From Betaproteobacteria bacterium (GTDB lineage Bacteria; Pseudomonadota; Gammaproteobacteria; Burkholderiales; SG8-41): 64,000 bases of DNA. Below the pieces are notes generated by a model, which worked only from the letters and a program-made list of their open reading frames with translations, was not told the origin of the DNA and made no database searches. The translations under genes were made by a program, and so were the position numbers. Shown piece after piece: positions 1 through 8,414 of this stretch (position 1 is its first letter; each line of letters starts with the position of its first letter). The stretch is from contig OMIN01000099.1 of NCBI GenBank assembly GCA_900299145.1, positions 23,822 through 87,821 on the forward strand, given 5' to 3'.

Positions 1-121
1 CGCCGGGTGGCCATGGAATAATGATGCGCACGGTCTTGTCGGGCCATGCGGCATGGGCGCCGCCCATGAACACGGCTGCGATCCACACCAACACAGCGAG
101 CGGCAAAACTTTGTTACGCAT
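1..121 (-). CDS. Bug-family tricarboxylate-type solute receptor, cut by window edge
   Basis: Only the first 40 codons are inside the window. They encode a signal peptide (Lys near the N terminus, then a hydrophobic stretch ending GGAHA) followed by AWPDKTVRIIIPWPPG, which matches the N-terminal ligand-loop signature of the Bug (TctC-like) periplasmic receptors. A ribosome site AGGAG (complement of 129-133) sits 7 bases before the ATG. The gene lies 36 bp downstream of the full Bug gene at 158-1111 on the same strand, so the two are probably co-transcribed. The rest of the gene lies outside the window. Confidence 0.8.
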   Translation of the reverse strand, partial: MRNKVLPLAVLVWIAAVFMGGAHAAWPDKTVRIIIPWPPG

Positions 122-157
122 CGGATTTCTCCTCGAACGGATGAAATTCAGCCTACG

Positions 158-1111
158 TTAAATCTTGCCGATGCCCTTGACCACTGCCGCCATGCGCTTG
201 TGATCGGCCTCGAAGAATTTGGCGAAGTCCGCACCCTCGCGGTAGTCGGGCACCACTTGCGCGCGCTCCAGCGCCTGCTTGAACGAGGCATCATTGGCGG
301 CGCGGCGAATCAGCTCGCGCAGTTTGGCCAGCGTGGCGGGCGGCACGCCCTTGGCGGTGAACAGGCCCACCCAAAGATAGGCTTCGATATCGAGGCCCTG
401 CGATTTGAACGTCGGCACGGTCGGCAGCGCAGGGTAAGGCTTGACGCCCCAACTGCCCAGCGCGCGCAGTTTTCCCGACTGCACATAGGTGTAAACCGCC
501 GCCGGGCCGCCGCTGGTGATCTGTGAATGCCCGCCCAGCGCCTGCGTAATCGCCGGGCCGCCGCCGGTGGTGGGCAGGTGGCGAAACCTGACCTTCGCCG
601 CCGTGGCGAACATTTCCAGCGGTGTATGTGTAATGCCGAACGGGCCGGACGTCGAGTACACCAGTTCGCCGGGCCGCGACTTCGCCAGCGTAATCAGCTC
701 CTGCGTGTTTTTCACCGGCAGTTGCGGATGTATCGCCATGATCAGCGGGTCGGCCGACAACAGCGCGAGCTGCTCGATTTGCTCCAGCGAGTACGGCGAC
801 TTCACGCCGTAGAGTTTGTCTTTTTCAATCGCCAGATACAGATTCGGCGTGGTTACCAGAATATGATGCCCGTCGGGTGGCTGGTTCACCACAAATGCCG
901 TACCCGCTGCTGCCACCGCACCGGGCCGGTTCACCACCGGCGCGGGGTGTCCGCTGAGCTTTTCGAGAATGGTAGATAGTGGCTGCGCGTGGATCTGATT
1001 CATGCCTCCCGGCGGATTGGGCACGGTAATTGTGATCGCCTTGGTAGGGAAATCCTGCGCGCTGGCTGCCACAGATGCCAGCAGAAGCGCAATGCATGCC
1101 AGTTGTTTCAT
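158..1111 (-). CDS. Bug-family periplasmic solute-binding receptor
   Basis: A 317-residue protein with a signal peptide (MKQLACIALLLASVAASA) and the Bug/TctC fold signature VPNPPGG near residue 30, then the GTAFV and YSTSGPFGITHT segments typical of this family. Bug proteins capture carboxylates or related small molecules in the periplasm, either for a TctAB-type transporter or for signalling. No tctA or tctB gene is nearby, so the partner is unknown. GAGGAG lies just before the ATG. It heads a likely two-gene unit with the truncated Bug gene downstream. The ligand cannot be predicted. Confidence 0.88.
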   Translation of the reverse strand: MKQLACIALLLASVAASAQDFPTKAITITVPNPPGGMNQIHAQPLSTILEKLSGHPAPVVNRPGAVAAAGTAFVVNQPPDGHHILVTTPNLYLAIEKDKLYGVKSPYSLEQIEQLALLSADPLIMAIHPQLPVKNTQELITLAKSRPGELVYSTSGPFGITHTPLEMFATAAKVRFRHLPTTGGGPAITQALGGHSQITSGGPAAVYTYVQSGKLRALGSWGVKPYPALPTVPTFKSQGLDIEAYLWVGLFTAKGVPPATLAKLRELIRRAANDASFKQALERAQVVPDYREGADFAKFFEADHKRMAAVVKGIGKI

Positions 1112-1260
1112 AATCCTCTCCTCCGGGAAATCGCTTTTTAAAGCGCTTTGTCCGGGGTGTCAATTGGCTCTTCACTGTAAGAGCAAGGATGTGCGCGGTT
1201 GCCCCGGCCACGCCTGGCTGCCGCGAAATCCGCCATTCAGGATGGCAATCCGACATTCGA

Positions 1261-2202
1261 TTAATCAGCGCTGTAGATGTTGATTTCACCTCCCGCGTCT
1301 ATCCAGGCGTCCAGCCCTCCTTCGAGTGGGCGAATTTTGCGGTACCCCTTGTTTATCAACATGCGGGCGACACGCGCCGCGCTGGCTTCGTTTGGTCAAC
1401 TGCAATACACCACGATATCGTGGTCGTGCAAGCCGGTCTTGAGCGCTTTTTCAGCTTGGGTAAGGTTAATCGCAATTGCGCCCGGGATATGCCGCGGATC
1501 CAGCTTGCGCGCGGTATGCGAGCGCGCATCGAGCACCACCAATGGCACAGCAGCCCGTATCATTTCCTGTAATTCATGAGGGGCCACGCGCGCCGAGCGT
1601 AGCGGCCGTATCAACAGATGACGCTGGATAAGTTTTAATCCGACATAAACAGCGACAATTCCTCCGACCAGCGTGGCGCCTTGCGTACCCATGCGCTCCA
1701 CCCACGCCAAAGCCTGTTCCACCTGCGCGCTGAACACCATGCCCGCTGCCATGGGTACGATGGCCCATAACAGAGCGCCAACGGTGCTGAATAGCATGAA
1801 CCGCAGAAAGCCGACACCCATGGCGCCGGCGAGCGGTGGCGCCACCGTGGCAAAGCCGGGAACGAATTTCGCCACCAGCAGCGATGGCGCTCCCCAGCGC
1901 TCAAAAATGGTCTCCGTTTGTTTCACGCAGCCATCAGGTTCAATTGCAATGCGGCATAACGTGCGCAGCACACGATAGCCAAAACGCCTCCCCGCGAGAA
2001 ACTACGGCAAATCGCCGAGAAGTGACGCGGCCAGCGTCACCCCGAGGATCGCCGCTGGCGCGAGCTGTCCGCTGGCAGCGAACGCCCCAGCGACGATCAG
2101 CATCGGTACCGCCGGCAGCGGCAAGCCCAATTGGGCCAACAGCACATTGCCAAATACCAGCAACAGTCCGTGCTCAGCCAGCAGACTTTGCATCTGGTGC
2201 AA
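1261..2202 (-). pseudogene. DedA-family membrane protein fused to rhodanese, two nonsense codons
   Basis: One reading frame from a TTG start at 2202 (GAGGAG upstream) to a TAA at 1261-1263 encodes a DedA (SNARE-associated) membrane domain followed by a rhodanese domain. Two in-frame stops interrupt it: TAG at 2002-2004, after LLGDLP where a Trp is expected before FLAGRRFGYR, and TGA at 1396-1398, in the rhodanese active-site loop VYCS-stop-PNEASAARVA where a Cys is usual. Translation past both stops stays in frame and family-like to INIYSAD. Both are single-base changes (TGG to TAG, TGC to TGA), so this looks like a recent pseudogene. A sequencing error would have to have happened twice. Confidence 0.85.
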
Positions 2203-2253
2203 GTCAACGCTCCTCGATTATGGCTTTTCGCGTCACTTTAGCGTGATTGCCGC

Positions 2254-2838
2254 TCATGCCGCAACGCTTTCCTGTTCACGTGCCAGGCGCAGTGCGACCG
2301 CCGCCACTCGCGCGCCCAGAGCCTCGGCGGTCTTGAGGTCGCTCGCCGGGATCGCCTCAGCGCCCTGATCATTGTTTGATTGCGTCAGCGCACCGCTGAA
2401 TCCACCGAGACGATTCAGGTCCGAGTTGCTGCCCTTGCTGGTGTTGTTGCCCGGCATCAGCCCCAGGCCCGCCCAGATCATGCCGTGCTGCTTGGCGAAA
2501 GTGAACAGCTGCGTGACCGTGTTGAATTTATCGCCGTTTTGGCTGCCGCTGTGCGTGAAGCCCGCGGCAAGTTTGTCCTTCCAGCCCTGCACGAACCACA
2601 CCTTGGCGCTGGCGTCCATGAACGATTTGAATGGCGCCGACACGCCGCCCATATAGGTGGGTGAGCCAAAGATGATGGCGTCAGCCTCGTCGAGATCGGC
2701 CCAGTGCTTGGCGATGTCGTCGACCGAAACGAGTTGCGCTGTTGTGTCCGCTACGCCCGCCGCGCCGCGCGCGACCGCTTTGGCGACGGCCGCCGTGTGC
2801 CCATAACCGCTGTGATAAACAATGACTATTTTGCTCAT
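2254..2838 (-). CDS. Flavodoxin-fold NAD(P)H:quinone oxidoreductase, WrbA-like
   Basis: A 194-residue flavodoxin-fold protein, about the length of WrbA (198). The N-terminal VYHSGYGHTAAVAKAVARG is the FMN-phosphate loop, and GSPTYMGGVSAPFKSFMDA near residue 75 is the flavin-contacting loop of the WrbA/NQO family. It probably reduces quinones by two electrons in the cytoplasm. An upstream in-frame ATG at 2967 exists, but the ATG at 2838 has AAGGAG in front and starts the fold, so it is chosen. It is divergent from a LysR gene starting at 2995, with a dispersed-motif copy in the shared control region, so that regulator likely controls it. Assignment within the family (WrbA or another reductase) is open. 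Confidence 0.82.
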   Translation of the reverse strand: MSKIVIVYHSGYGHTAAVAKAVARGAAGVADTTAQLVSVDDIAKHWADLDEADAIIFGSPTYMGGVSAPFKSFMDASAKVWFVQGWKDKLAAGFTHSGSQNGDKFNTVTQLFTFAKQHGMIWAGLGLMPGNNTSKGSNSDLNRLGGFSGALTQSNNDQGAEAIPASDLKTAEALGARVAAVALRLAREQESVAA

Positions 2839-2957
2839 GATGGCTCCTTGAAAATGAGAGGGTTTGAATCGGAACCGTGAAGATAATGACGTCCGGCCAG
2901 GGTTGATAGCGGAAAATTCTGATAAAATTGATCGAAAATAATGAATGATAATTATTA

Positions 2958-2975
2958 AATGAAACAATTAGTTAT
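2958..2975 (-). repeat. Dispersed IHF-like AT-rich motif, copy 1
   Basis: Reads ATAACTAATTGTTTCATT on the minus strand, continuing into an AT-only tract to about 2945. It lies in the divergent control region between the quinone reductase and LysR genes. Confidence 0.5.
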
Positions 2976-2994
2976 ATAAATAATACTTCCAAGA

Positions 2995-3924
2995 TTGAAA
3001 ATTTCCATCGAAGCGTTGCTGGCCCTTGATGCGATTGACCGCAAAGGCTCTTTCGCGGCGGCGGCACATGAATTGCATCGCGTGCCCTCGGCAGTGACTT
3101 ACGTGGTGCAAAAGCTGGAAGAAGACCTCGACGTGCTGATCTATGACCGGCGCGGGCATCGCGCAAAGCTCACTGCCGCCGGACGCGAGTTGCTGAACGA
3201 GGGACGCCATATCCTGCGCGCGGCGGGAGAGCTCGAAGCGCATGTCAAGCGCGTGGCCACGGGCTGGGAAGCGGAACTGCGCATCGCTTACGACGATGTG
3301 ATCCCCGTGCGCGCGATGCTGGATCTCGCGCGGGACTTTCACGCGCAGCAATGCGGCACACGACTGCGTATGAACGCGGAGGTCTTCGGCGGTTGTTGGG
3401 ATGCGCTGGTTTCCAATCGCGCCGATTTGGTGATCGGCGCATCGGGTGACGGACCCGCCGGCGGTGGTTACGCGACGCGCCCGTTGGGTGAAGTGGAATT
3501 CGTCTTTGCGGTCGCACCGGATCATCCACTCGCGCAGGCGACGGAACCACTCGCGCCTGACGACATGCTCAGACATCGCGCCGTGGCAGTGGCCGACAGT
3601 TCCCGCAATCTGCCGCCACGCACCGCCGGTTTGCTCACGGGGCAGGAAACGTTCACAGTTCACAGCATGGCAGCCAAGCTCGCCGCCCAGCAAATGGGGC
3701 TGGGGGTGGGCCATCTGCCGCGAGCGCTCGCCGAACACGAGGCAACGGCGGGCCGGCTGGTCATCAAGCAGACGACGCAAAGCCGCCCCGCCGCCGCTTG
3801 GTTCGCCGCATGGCGCAGCGGCCGCGCACATCGTCCCGGCAAGGCGCTGAAATGGTGGATCGAACGCGTCGAAACCAAGGGTTGGCTCGACCGCGCGCTG
3901 GTCCAAGGGATCGATCACACGTAG
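2995..3924 (+). CDS. LysR-family transcriptional regulator
   Basis: A 309-residue LysR-type regulator. Residues 1-60 form the winged helix-turn-helix (LLALDAIDRKGSFAAAAHEL then VPSAVTYVVQKLEEDL), and the rest is the periplasmic-binding-like effector domain (DLVIGASGD, VFAVAPDHPLA, GLGVGHLPRA). The start is TTG; no ATG is placed to open the HTH. It diverges from the flavodoxin-fold quinone reductase, the usual arrangement for a LysR gene and its target. The effector is unknown but the neighbour suggests a quinone or electrophile. A convergent hairpin follows at 3946-3968. Confidence 0.88.
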   Translation: MKISIEALLALDAIDRKGSFAAAAHELHRVPSAVTYVVQKLEEDLDVLIYDRRGHRAKLTAAGRELLNEGRHILRAAGELEAHVKRVATGWEAELRIAYDDVIPVRAMLDLARDFHAQQCGTRLRMNAEVFGGCWDALVSNRADLVIGASGDGPAGGGYATRPLGEVEFVFAVAPDHPLAQATEPLAPDDMLRHRAVAVADSSRNLPPRTAGLLTGQETFTVHSMAAKLAAQQMGLGVGHLPRALAEHEATAGRLVIKQTTQSRPAAAWFAAWRSGRAHRPGKALKWWIERVETKGWLDRALVQGIDHT

Positions 3925-3945
3925 CACGTAAATTAACTCCCTGGA

Positions 3946-3968
3946 CGATTTTCGCGCGAGCAAAATCG
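3946..3968. terminator. Convergent hairpin between LysR and PPOX-type gene
   Basis: CGATTTT pairs with AAAATCG across a 9-base loop. It lies between the convergent gene ends at 3924 and 3980 and has T or A runs in the stem on either strand, consistent with a bidirectional terminator. Confidence 0.45.
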
Positions 3969-3979
3969 GATAAGCCGCT

Positions 3980-4588
3980 TTAACCGGCCGCCTGCGCCCG
4001 CAATTGCGCTACCTCGTTCTGCAAACGCACCAACTCGGCACGCAACGGCTGAATTTCGGTTTCGGTGAAACGCGGCGTGATGTGCTGTGGGCAGTTCCAG
4101 TCGAATGCCTCGACAGTGATAATCAATCCGCGATCCATTCGCGCACGGTAGTCCGGCAGATCCAGACGGGCAATCAGCGCTGGATCCTCGTCCAATTCCA
4201 CCAGGCGCGCACGGCCCATGATTTTCAGCCGCTGCCGCTTGGCATAGTCCATCAATATGAGTGACACGCGATCCTGGGTGCGCAAGTTTCCCGTGCTGAC
4301 ATATTGCATGTTGCCGCGAAACCTTGCGTAGCCTAAGGTCTGAGCATCTAGCACCTTCAGAAAGCCCGCGGGGCCGCCGCGGAACTGCACATAGGGCCAG
4401 CCGCTTTCGCTGACCGTAGCCTCGTAAAAGCTGTCACGCGCAGCGATAAACGCGGACTCCTGCTCGCCGAGCCGAAAATTGCGATCGGACATCCGGTCAA
4501 ATGCACCAAGGCGGGCGCTGCTGCCCATGCGGGCTTGTTCCGCGCGCACGGCGGGGGTGAAGGCAATGTTGGCAAATGCGTGGGGCAT
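3980..4588 (-). CDS. Pyridoxamine 5'-phosphate oxidase-family FMN protein
   Basis: A 202-residue protein of the split-barrel PNPOx-like family. GWPYVQFRGGPAGFLKVLD near residues 64-83 is the FMN-contacting strand pair, and GNLRTQDRVSLILMDYAKRQRLKIMGRAR follows the usual pattern. Such proteins bind FMN (sometimes heme or F420) and are often stress-related reductases of unknown substrate; nothing shows PLP synthesis. The start at 4588 has CAGGAG upstream, and the longer open frame to 4852 runs into the next gene and is rejected. It lies 67 bp downstream of the AhpD-like gene on the same strand, so they are probably one operon controlled by the divergent LysR at 5368. Confidence 0.82.
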   Translation of the reverse strand: MPHAFANIAFTPAVRAEQARMGSSARLGAFDRMSDRNFRLGEQESAFIAARDSFYEATVSESGWPYVQFRGGPAGFLKVLDAQTLGYARFRGNMQYVSTGNLRTQDRVSLILMDYAKRQRLKIMGRARLVELDEDPALIARLDLPDYRARMDRGLIITVEAFDWNCPQHITPRFTETEIQPLRAELVRLQNEVAQLRAQAAG

Positions 4589-4655
4589 GTCAGTCTCCTG
4601 AAATTGGTGGGCGCCGGGTAACGCGTTGTCTCCCGGCGCCCGGTTGTGGTTGCAC

Positions 4656-5216
4656 TCAGGCGGCCGCGCGCTGCGCCGTGTCGAGCAAATCCACTTTCGG
4701 AAAATCGATTTCCACCCGCGTGGCCTTGCCCAGTATGTTGGTGAAAATGTTGAGCGCCACCACGGTAATGACTTCGACAATTTCGCCGTCCGACAAACCT
4801 GCATGGCGCGCAGCGTCAAACTCGGCGCCGGTGATGTCGCCAAGGTTGTCATTCAGCGCCTTGGCAAACGCCACAATGGCCGCCGCCTTGGTGTCGGCCG
4901 ACGATCCGAGCCGATTCAATGTCATTTCCTCGTTGCTTAACCCGGCATGGCGGCCGATGGCGGTGTGCGCCGACACGCAGTATTGGCAGCCGTTGCCTTC
5001 GGCAACCGCCAGCGCAATGCGTTCCTGTGTGGCCTTATCGACGCTCGCCTTGCCCAGCGCGCCATACAGGCCGAGAAAGCCCTCCAAGGCCTTGGGCGAA
5101 TTGGCCAGCACGCGAATGAAATTGGGCGTGACGCCCAGTTGCGATTGCACGGCGTCCAAAAGCATTTTGGCGTCGCCGGTAGCGGTTTGCGGATTGATGA
5201 CTTGAACACGGGCCAT
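4656..5216 (-). CDS. Carboxymuconolactone decarboxylase-family (AhpD-like) protein
   Basis: A 186-residue all-helical protein of the CMD/AhpD family. The redox motif CQYCVSAH is present (Cys77, Cys80, His84), which in AhpD-type members forms the disulfide active site, so a peroxidase or thiol-disulfide role is more likely than lactone decarboxylation. The start at 5216 has CAGGAG upstream; the longer open frame to 5291 is not used. It is the first gene of a likely two-gene operon with the PPOX-type gene and diverges from a LysR gene, with an AT-rich control region at about 5290-5365. Confidence 0.85.
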   Translation of the reverse strand: MARVQVINPQTATGDAKMLLDAVQSQLGVTPNFIRVLANSPKALEGFLGLYGALGKASVDKATQERIALAVAEGNGCQYCVSAHTAIGRHAGLSNEEMTLNRLGSSADTKAAAIVAFAKALNDNLGDITGAEFDAARHAGLSDGEIVEVITVVALNIFTNILGKATRVEIDFPKVDLLDTAQRAAA

Positions 5217-5367
5217 GAGAATCTCCTGAAAGTGAAGTGGGTTGGTTAGCGTTGACTGTCGCGCGGCTGGCGGCCTTGCGATGGAGGGCATTCTCGGCCT
5301 ATAATCAATTCGAATAAATATCTCAATATGTATATTATTACTGCAAATAATGAATTAAAATTGAGGC

Positions 5368-6273
5368 GTGGACCAGCTACATGCCATCGCGGCATTTCTC
5401 AAAATCGTCGATGCCGGCAGTCTCACTGCGGCGGCGGACGCCCTCGATGTTTCGCAGCCATCAATGGTGCGTACGCTGGCTGCCCTGGAACGTGACTTGG
5501 GCGTGCGGCTGTTAAACCGCACCACCCGCCGCATGTCATTGACCGATGAAGGGCGGGATTTTTACGAGCGCGGCAGGCAAATCATTGCCGCCGTCGATGA
5601 CGCACGGCTGAGCCTGAGCGCGCGCCGCGCCGCGCCGCGCGGACGCTTGCGCATTGCTTCGTCGGTTGCGTTCGGGCGCACCTACGTGGCGCCGGTGGTC
5701 GCGGCGTATCTAGCGGAGCATCCCGAAGTCACTATCGAATTGCTGCTGCTCGACCGCGTGGTCGATCTGGTGGAAGAAGGCATTGATGTCGCCGTGCGCA
5801 TCGCGCGGTTGCCGGATTCTTCACTGGTGGCGCAGCCGCTGGGTGAAGCACATCGCGTGGTAGTGGCAAGCCCTTTATTGATCCGCGGAACAGGCGTTCC
5901 CGCACGACCCGCAGATTTGCGCGATCAACGCTGCGTCAGCTTCACAGGTTTGTCGTCTGCCACCCAATGGCAATTCGGTGAGGGCCGCGGGTTGCTCAAT
6001 GTGCCGGTAAAAAGCGTTCTGGCAACCAACCAGGTCGATGCCGCCGTGCAAGCCTGCGTTGCCGGCGCAGGCTACGGTCGGTTTAACGACTACATGGTGC
6101 TCACGCAACTGCGGGATGGCGCCTTGACGCGAGTGCTGCAGAAATTTGAAGGTCCGCCGATCCCGGTCAACATCGTCTATCCTTCCGCGCGTCACCAATC
6201 GCCAAATGTACGCAGCTTTGTCGCATTTGCGCAGCCCAGGATTCGTGAGCAATTGCGGGAGCTTCAACCCTGA
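5368..6273 (+). CDS. LysR-family transcriptional regulator
   Basis: A 301-residue LysR-type regulator with the N-terminal HTH (FLKIVDAGSLTAAADALDVS then QPSMVRTLAALERDLGVRLL) and the RTTRRMSLTDEG wing, followed by an effector-binding domain (GRLRIASSVAFGR, DVAVRIARLPDSSLVAQPLG) close to the CrgA/AaeR-like subgroup. It starts at a GTG 3 bp after the AT-rich intergenic stretch. It diverges from the AhpD-like/PPOX pair and probably regulates it. The effector is unknown. Confidence 0.88.
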   Translation: MDQLHAIAAFLKIVDAGSLTAAADALDVSQPSMVRTLAALERDLGVRLLNRTTRRMSLTDEGRDFYERGRQIIAAVDDARLSLSARRAAPRGRLRIASSVAFGRTYVAPVVAAYLAEHPEVTIELLLLDRVVDLVEEGIDVAVRIARLPDSSLVAQPLGEAHRVVVASPLLIRGTGVPARPADLRDQRCVSFTGLSSATQWQFGEGRGLLNVPVKSVLATNQVDAAVQACVAGAGYGRFNDYMVLTQLRDGALTRVLQKFEGPPIPVNIVYPSARHQSPNVRSFVAFAQPRIREQLRELQP

Positions 6274-6390
6274 TTGGTCTGACGGGCGCAGTTGCAGCGC
6301 CGCCCGCAACAGCGCCTTGGTGTAGACTTCGCCCCGCAAAACTTTCTTGTATGCGTTTCATTGACGAACATTCATCTATCAAGGCTTGCC

Positions 6391-7317
6391 ATGTTCAATC
6401 CGTTCCAGAAACTTGAACTCATCGAAACCGAAGTTTTCATGTCCATGCCAGCGAAGTTTCGCAAGAAACAGCGCACGTCGTGGTCTGACCCCAACCGGCA
6501 GAACGCCGAAGTGGAATGCTTCCTCGAAGGCCCGTCGTTCGACCGCGACGGCAATTTGTGGTTTGTCGACATTCCGTTCGGCAGAATTTTTCGCATCACG
6601 CCGAAGAAGGATTGGGAACTGGTGACGCAGTACGACGGCTGGCCGAATGGCCTGAAAATCCACAAGGATGGCAGCATCTGGATTTGCGATTACAAGGAAG
6701 GACTGCTCAAGCTCGATCCGAAAACCGGCAAGATCGAAACCATTTTGCGCACGGCATTTTCCGAAGGCTTCAAAGGCTTAAACGATTTGCATTTCGCCTC
6801 CAACGGCGATTTGTATTTCACAGACCAGGGCCAGACCGGCATTACCGATCCCACCGGGCGCGCGTTTCGCTTGTCGGCGAGTGGGCGGCTGGACCGGTTG
6901 GTGGATAACATTCCGTCGCCGAATGGCATCACGCTCTCCACCGTGGAGAAACACGTTTATGTGGGCGTCACGCGGTCGCAGCAAATCTGGCGTTTGCCCT
7001 TGATGGCCGACGGCAACATTTCCAAAACCGGCGTGGCGGTGCAGCTCTCCGGCGGCGTCGGCGGACCGGATGGTATCGAAATGGATTCGCAAAACGGTTT
7101 GCTGGTGTGCCAGTTGGGTGTGGGCATCTGGCGCTTTGATTCAAACATGCTGCCGACGCATCTGATTCATTCGCCCGATCACAAGCATCATCATCTGGCC
7201 AATATCGCCGCTGGCGGGCCGGATCTGAAAACGCTTTACATCACCGAGTCATTGTCGGGCGATATTCTGATGGCGAAATTGCCGGTGGCGGGAAAGAAGC
7301 TGTACTCGCATATGTAG
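6391..7317 (+). CDS. SMP-30/gluconolactonase-family beta-propeller lactonase
   Basis: A 308-residue six-bladed beta-propeller. ECFLEGPSFDRDGNLWFVDI near the N terminus carries the metal-ligand Glu of the family, and NGLKIHKDGSIWICDY, LNDLHFASNGDLYFTD and SPNGITLS are successive blades with the conserved Asn/Asp metal ligands. Members hydrolyse sugar or organic lactones with Ca or Zn. No signal peptide is seen. The start ATG at 6391 has a weak AAGG upstream; an earlier in-frame start at 6292 overlaps noncoding sequence after the LysR gene and is less likely. The substrate may belong to the neighbouring catabolic genes. Confidence 0.82.
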   Translation: MFNPFQKLELIETEVFMSMPAKFRKKQRTSWSDPNRQNAEVECFLEGPSFDRDGNLWFVDIPFGRIFRITPKKDWELVTQYDGWPNGLKIHKDGSIWICDYKEGLLKLDPKTGKIETILRTAFSEGFKGLNDLHFASNGDLYFTDQGQTGITDPTGRAFRLSASGRLDRLVDNIPSPNGITLSTVEKHVYVGVTRSQQIWRLPLMADGNISKTGVAVQLSGGVGGPDGIEMDSQNGLLVCQLGVGIWRFDSNMLPTHLIHSPDHKHHHLANIAAGGPDLKTLYITESLSGDILMAKLPVAGKKLYSHM

Positions 7318-7330
7318 TAACAAAAACATC

Positions 7331-7359
7331 CCCTCCCCCGCGTTGCGCGCAGGGGAGGG
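7331..7359 (+). terminator. Hairpin after the lactonase gene
   Basis: CCCTCCCC pairs with GGGGAGGG over a 13-base loop, 13 bp after the stop codon. No T-run follows, so it may be an mRNA-end stabiliser rather than a full intrinsic terminator. Confidence 0.4.
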
Positions 7360-7371
7360 AGCGAATGTGTC

Positions 7372-8103
7372 GTGCCAGCAACTTCCACTTCCGACTTCCG
7401 TCTCGGCTTCGTCCAAGGCGCGCGCGAAGCCTGCGGTGTGCCCGGCCTGTTGATGTCGGCGGGCTTCATCGGCTTCGGCTCAATGGCCAGCGACGCGGGA
7501 GCCACATTTGTATTTGCCGCGCTGGCGACCATTTTGATGTGGGCGTTGCCCGGGCAGGTGGTGATGCTCGACATGATGACGGTCAAGGCGACGCTGTTCG
7601 CGACACTGCTGGCCGTTTTCTTCAGCGCGGTGCGCTTTTTGCCGATGACAGTGACGCTGGGGCCGCAGATGCGCATGGCCGGGAATAGTGGCGGCGGCTG
7701 GCGCGCCTACCTCGCAGTGCAGTGGGTGGCGACAACGAGCTGGGCGCTCGCCATGCAGCGGTATCCCAACATGCCCGCCGCGCAACGCGCGCCCTGGATG
7801 ATGGGCTTTGGCGTTGTGTGCACGCTGGTGGCGGTGGTGTGTTGTGCCATCGGCTATTTTGGCGCGGATAATTTTCCACGCGCCATTCGCATCGGGCTCA
7901 TTTTTCTGATGCCCGCATTTTTTGTAATTCTGCTGGCGGGCGATGTTCGCACGCGGGCGATGGCGGCGTCGCTGGTGTGCGGCGCGATTGCCGGGCCAGC
8001 GCTATATCTGTGGTCGCGTGAATGGAGCGTGATGCTGGGCGGGCTAATTGGCGGCACGGTGGCCTATGCTGCGCAAAAATTCTGGAAAGGCCTGCCTGCA
8101 TGA
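7372..8103 (+). CDS. AzlC-family inner-membrane permease
   Basis: A 243-residue polytopic protein of the AzlC family, the large subunit of AzlCD-type branched-chain amino acid exporters. FRLGFVQGAREACGVPGLLMSAGFIGFGSMASDAG is the family N terminus, followed by about seven hydrophobic segments. The start is GTG at 7372. The AzlD-like subunit overlaps its stop (ATGA at 8100-8103), so the two are translationally coupled. The next gene encodes a Bug receptor, so the cargo here may be an organic acid or an unusual amino acid rather than valine. Confidence 0.85.
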   Translation: MPATSTSDFRLGFVQGAREACGVPGLLMSAGFIGFGSMASDAGATFVFAALATILMWALPGQVVMLDMMTVKATLFATLLAVFFSAVRFLPMTVTLGPQMRMAGNSGGGWRAYLAVQWVATTSWALAMQRYPNMPAAQRAPWMMGFGVVCTLVAVVCCAIGYFGADNFPRAIRIGLIFLMPAFFVILLAGDVRTRAMAASLVCGAIAGPALYLWSREWSVMLGGLIGGTVAYAAQKFWKGLPA

Positions 8104-8411
8104 GCGACTTGTGGCTGCTGTTGGCGTTGTGCACCGGGGTCACGTATTTCTGGCGCGGCCTCGGCGTGCTGCTGTCGGGGCGCATCAACGTCGACAGCGA
8201 GCTGTTTCGCTGGGCGGAGTGCGTAGCCTATGCCATGATCACCGGCATCATCGCGCGCATGGTCGTGATGCCCACCGGCGCACTCGCCACCTGCCCGCTG
8301 TGGGTGCGCGTGACGGCCAGCGCGGTGGCCTTGCTGGTTTACCGACTTACGGGTAAGAATCTTTCGGTGGGCGTGGCAGCGGGTGTGATAACGCTGGCAG
8401 CGTTTGGCTGA
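8100..8411 (+). CDS. AzlD-family small membrane subunit
   Basis: A 103-residue hydrophobic protein with about four membrane segments, matching AzlD in length and in the pattern GVTYFWRGLGVLLSGRI (compare the usual TYLPRLLG-type N terminus) and WAECVAYAMITGIIARM. It pairs with AzlC, and its ATG overlaps the azlC stop as ATGA. The longer open frame from 8022 lies inside azlC and is not used. Confidence 0.82.
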   Translation: MSDLWLLLALCTGVTYFWRGLGVLLSGRINVDSELFRWAECVAYAMITGIIARMVVMPTGALATCPLWVRVTASAVALLVYRLTGKNLSVGVAAGVITLAAFG

Positions 8412-8414
8412 AAT

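Noticed and set aside
1396..1398. TGA at a Cys position in a rhodanese loop could be a selenocysteine codon.
   Set aside because: A second, unrelated stop (TAG at 2002-2004) also breaks the frame and no SECIS-like hairpin is evident next to the codon, so a pseudogene is simpler.
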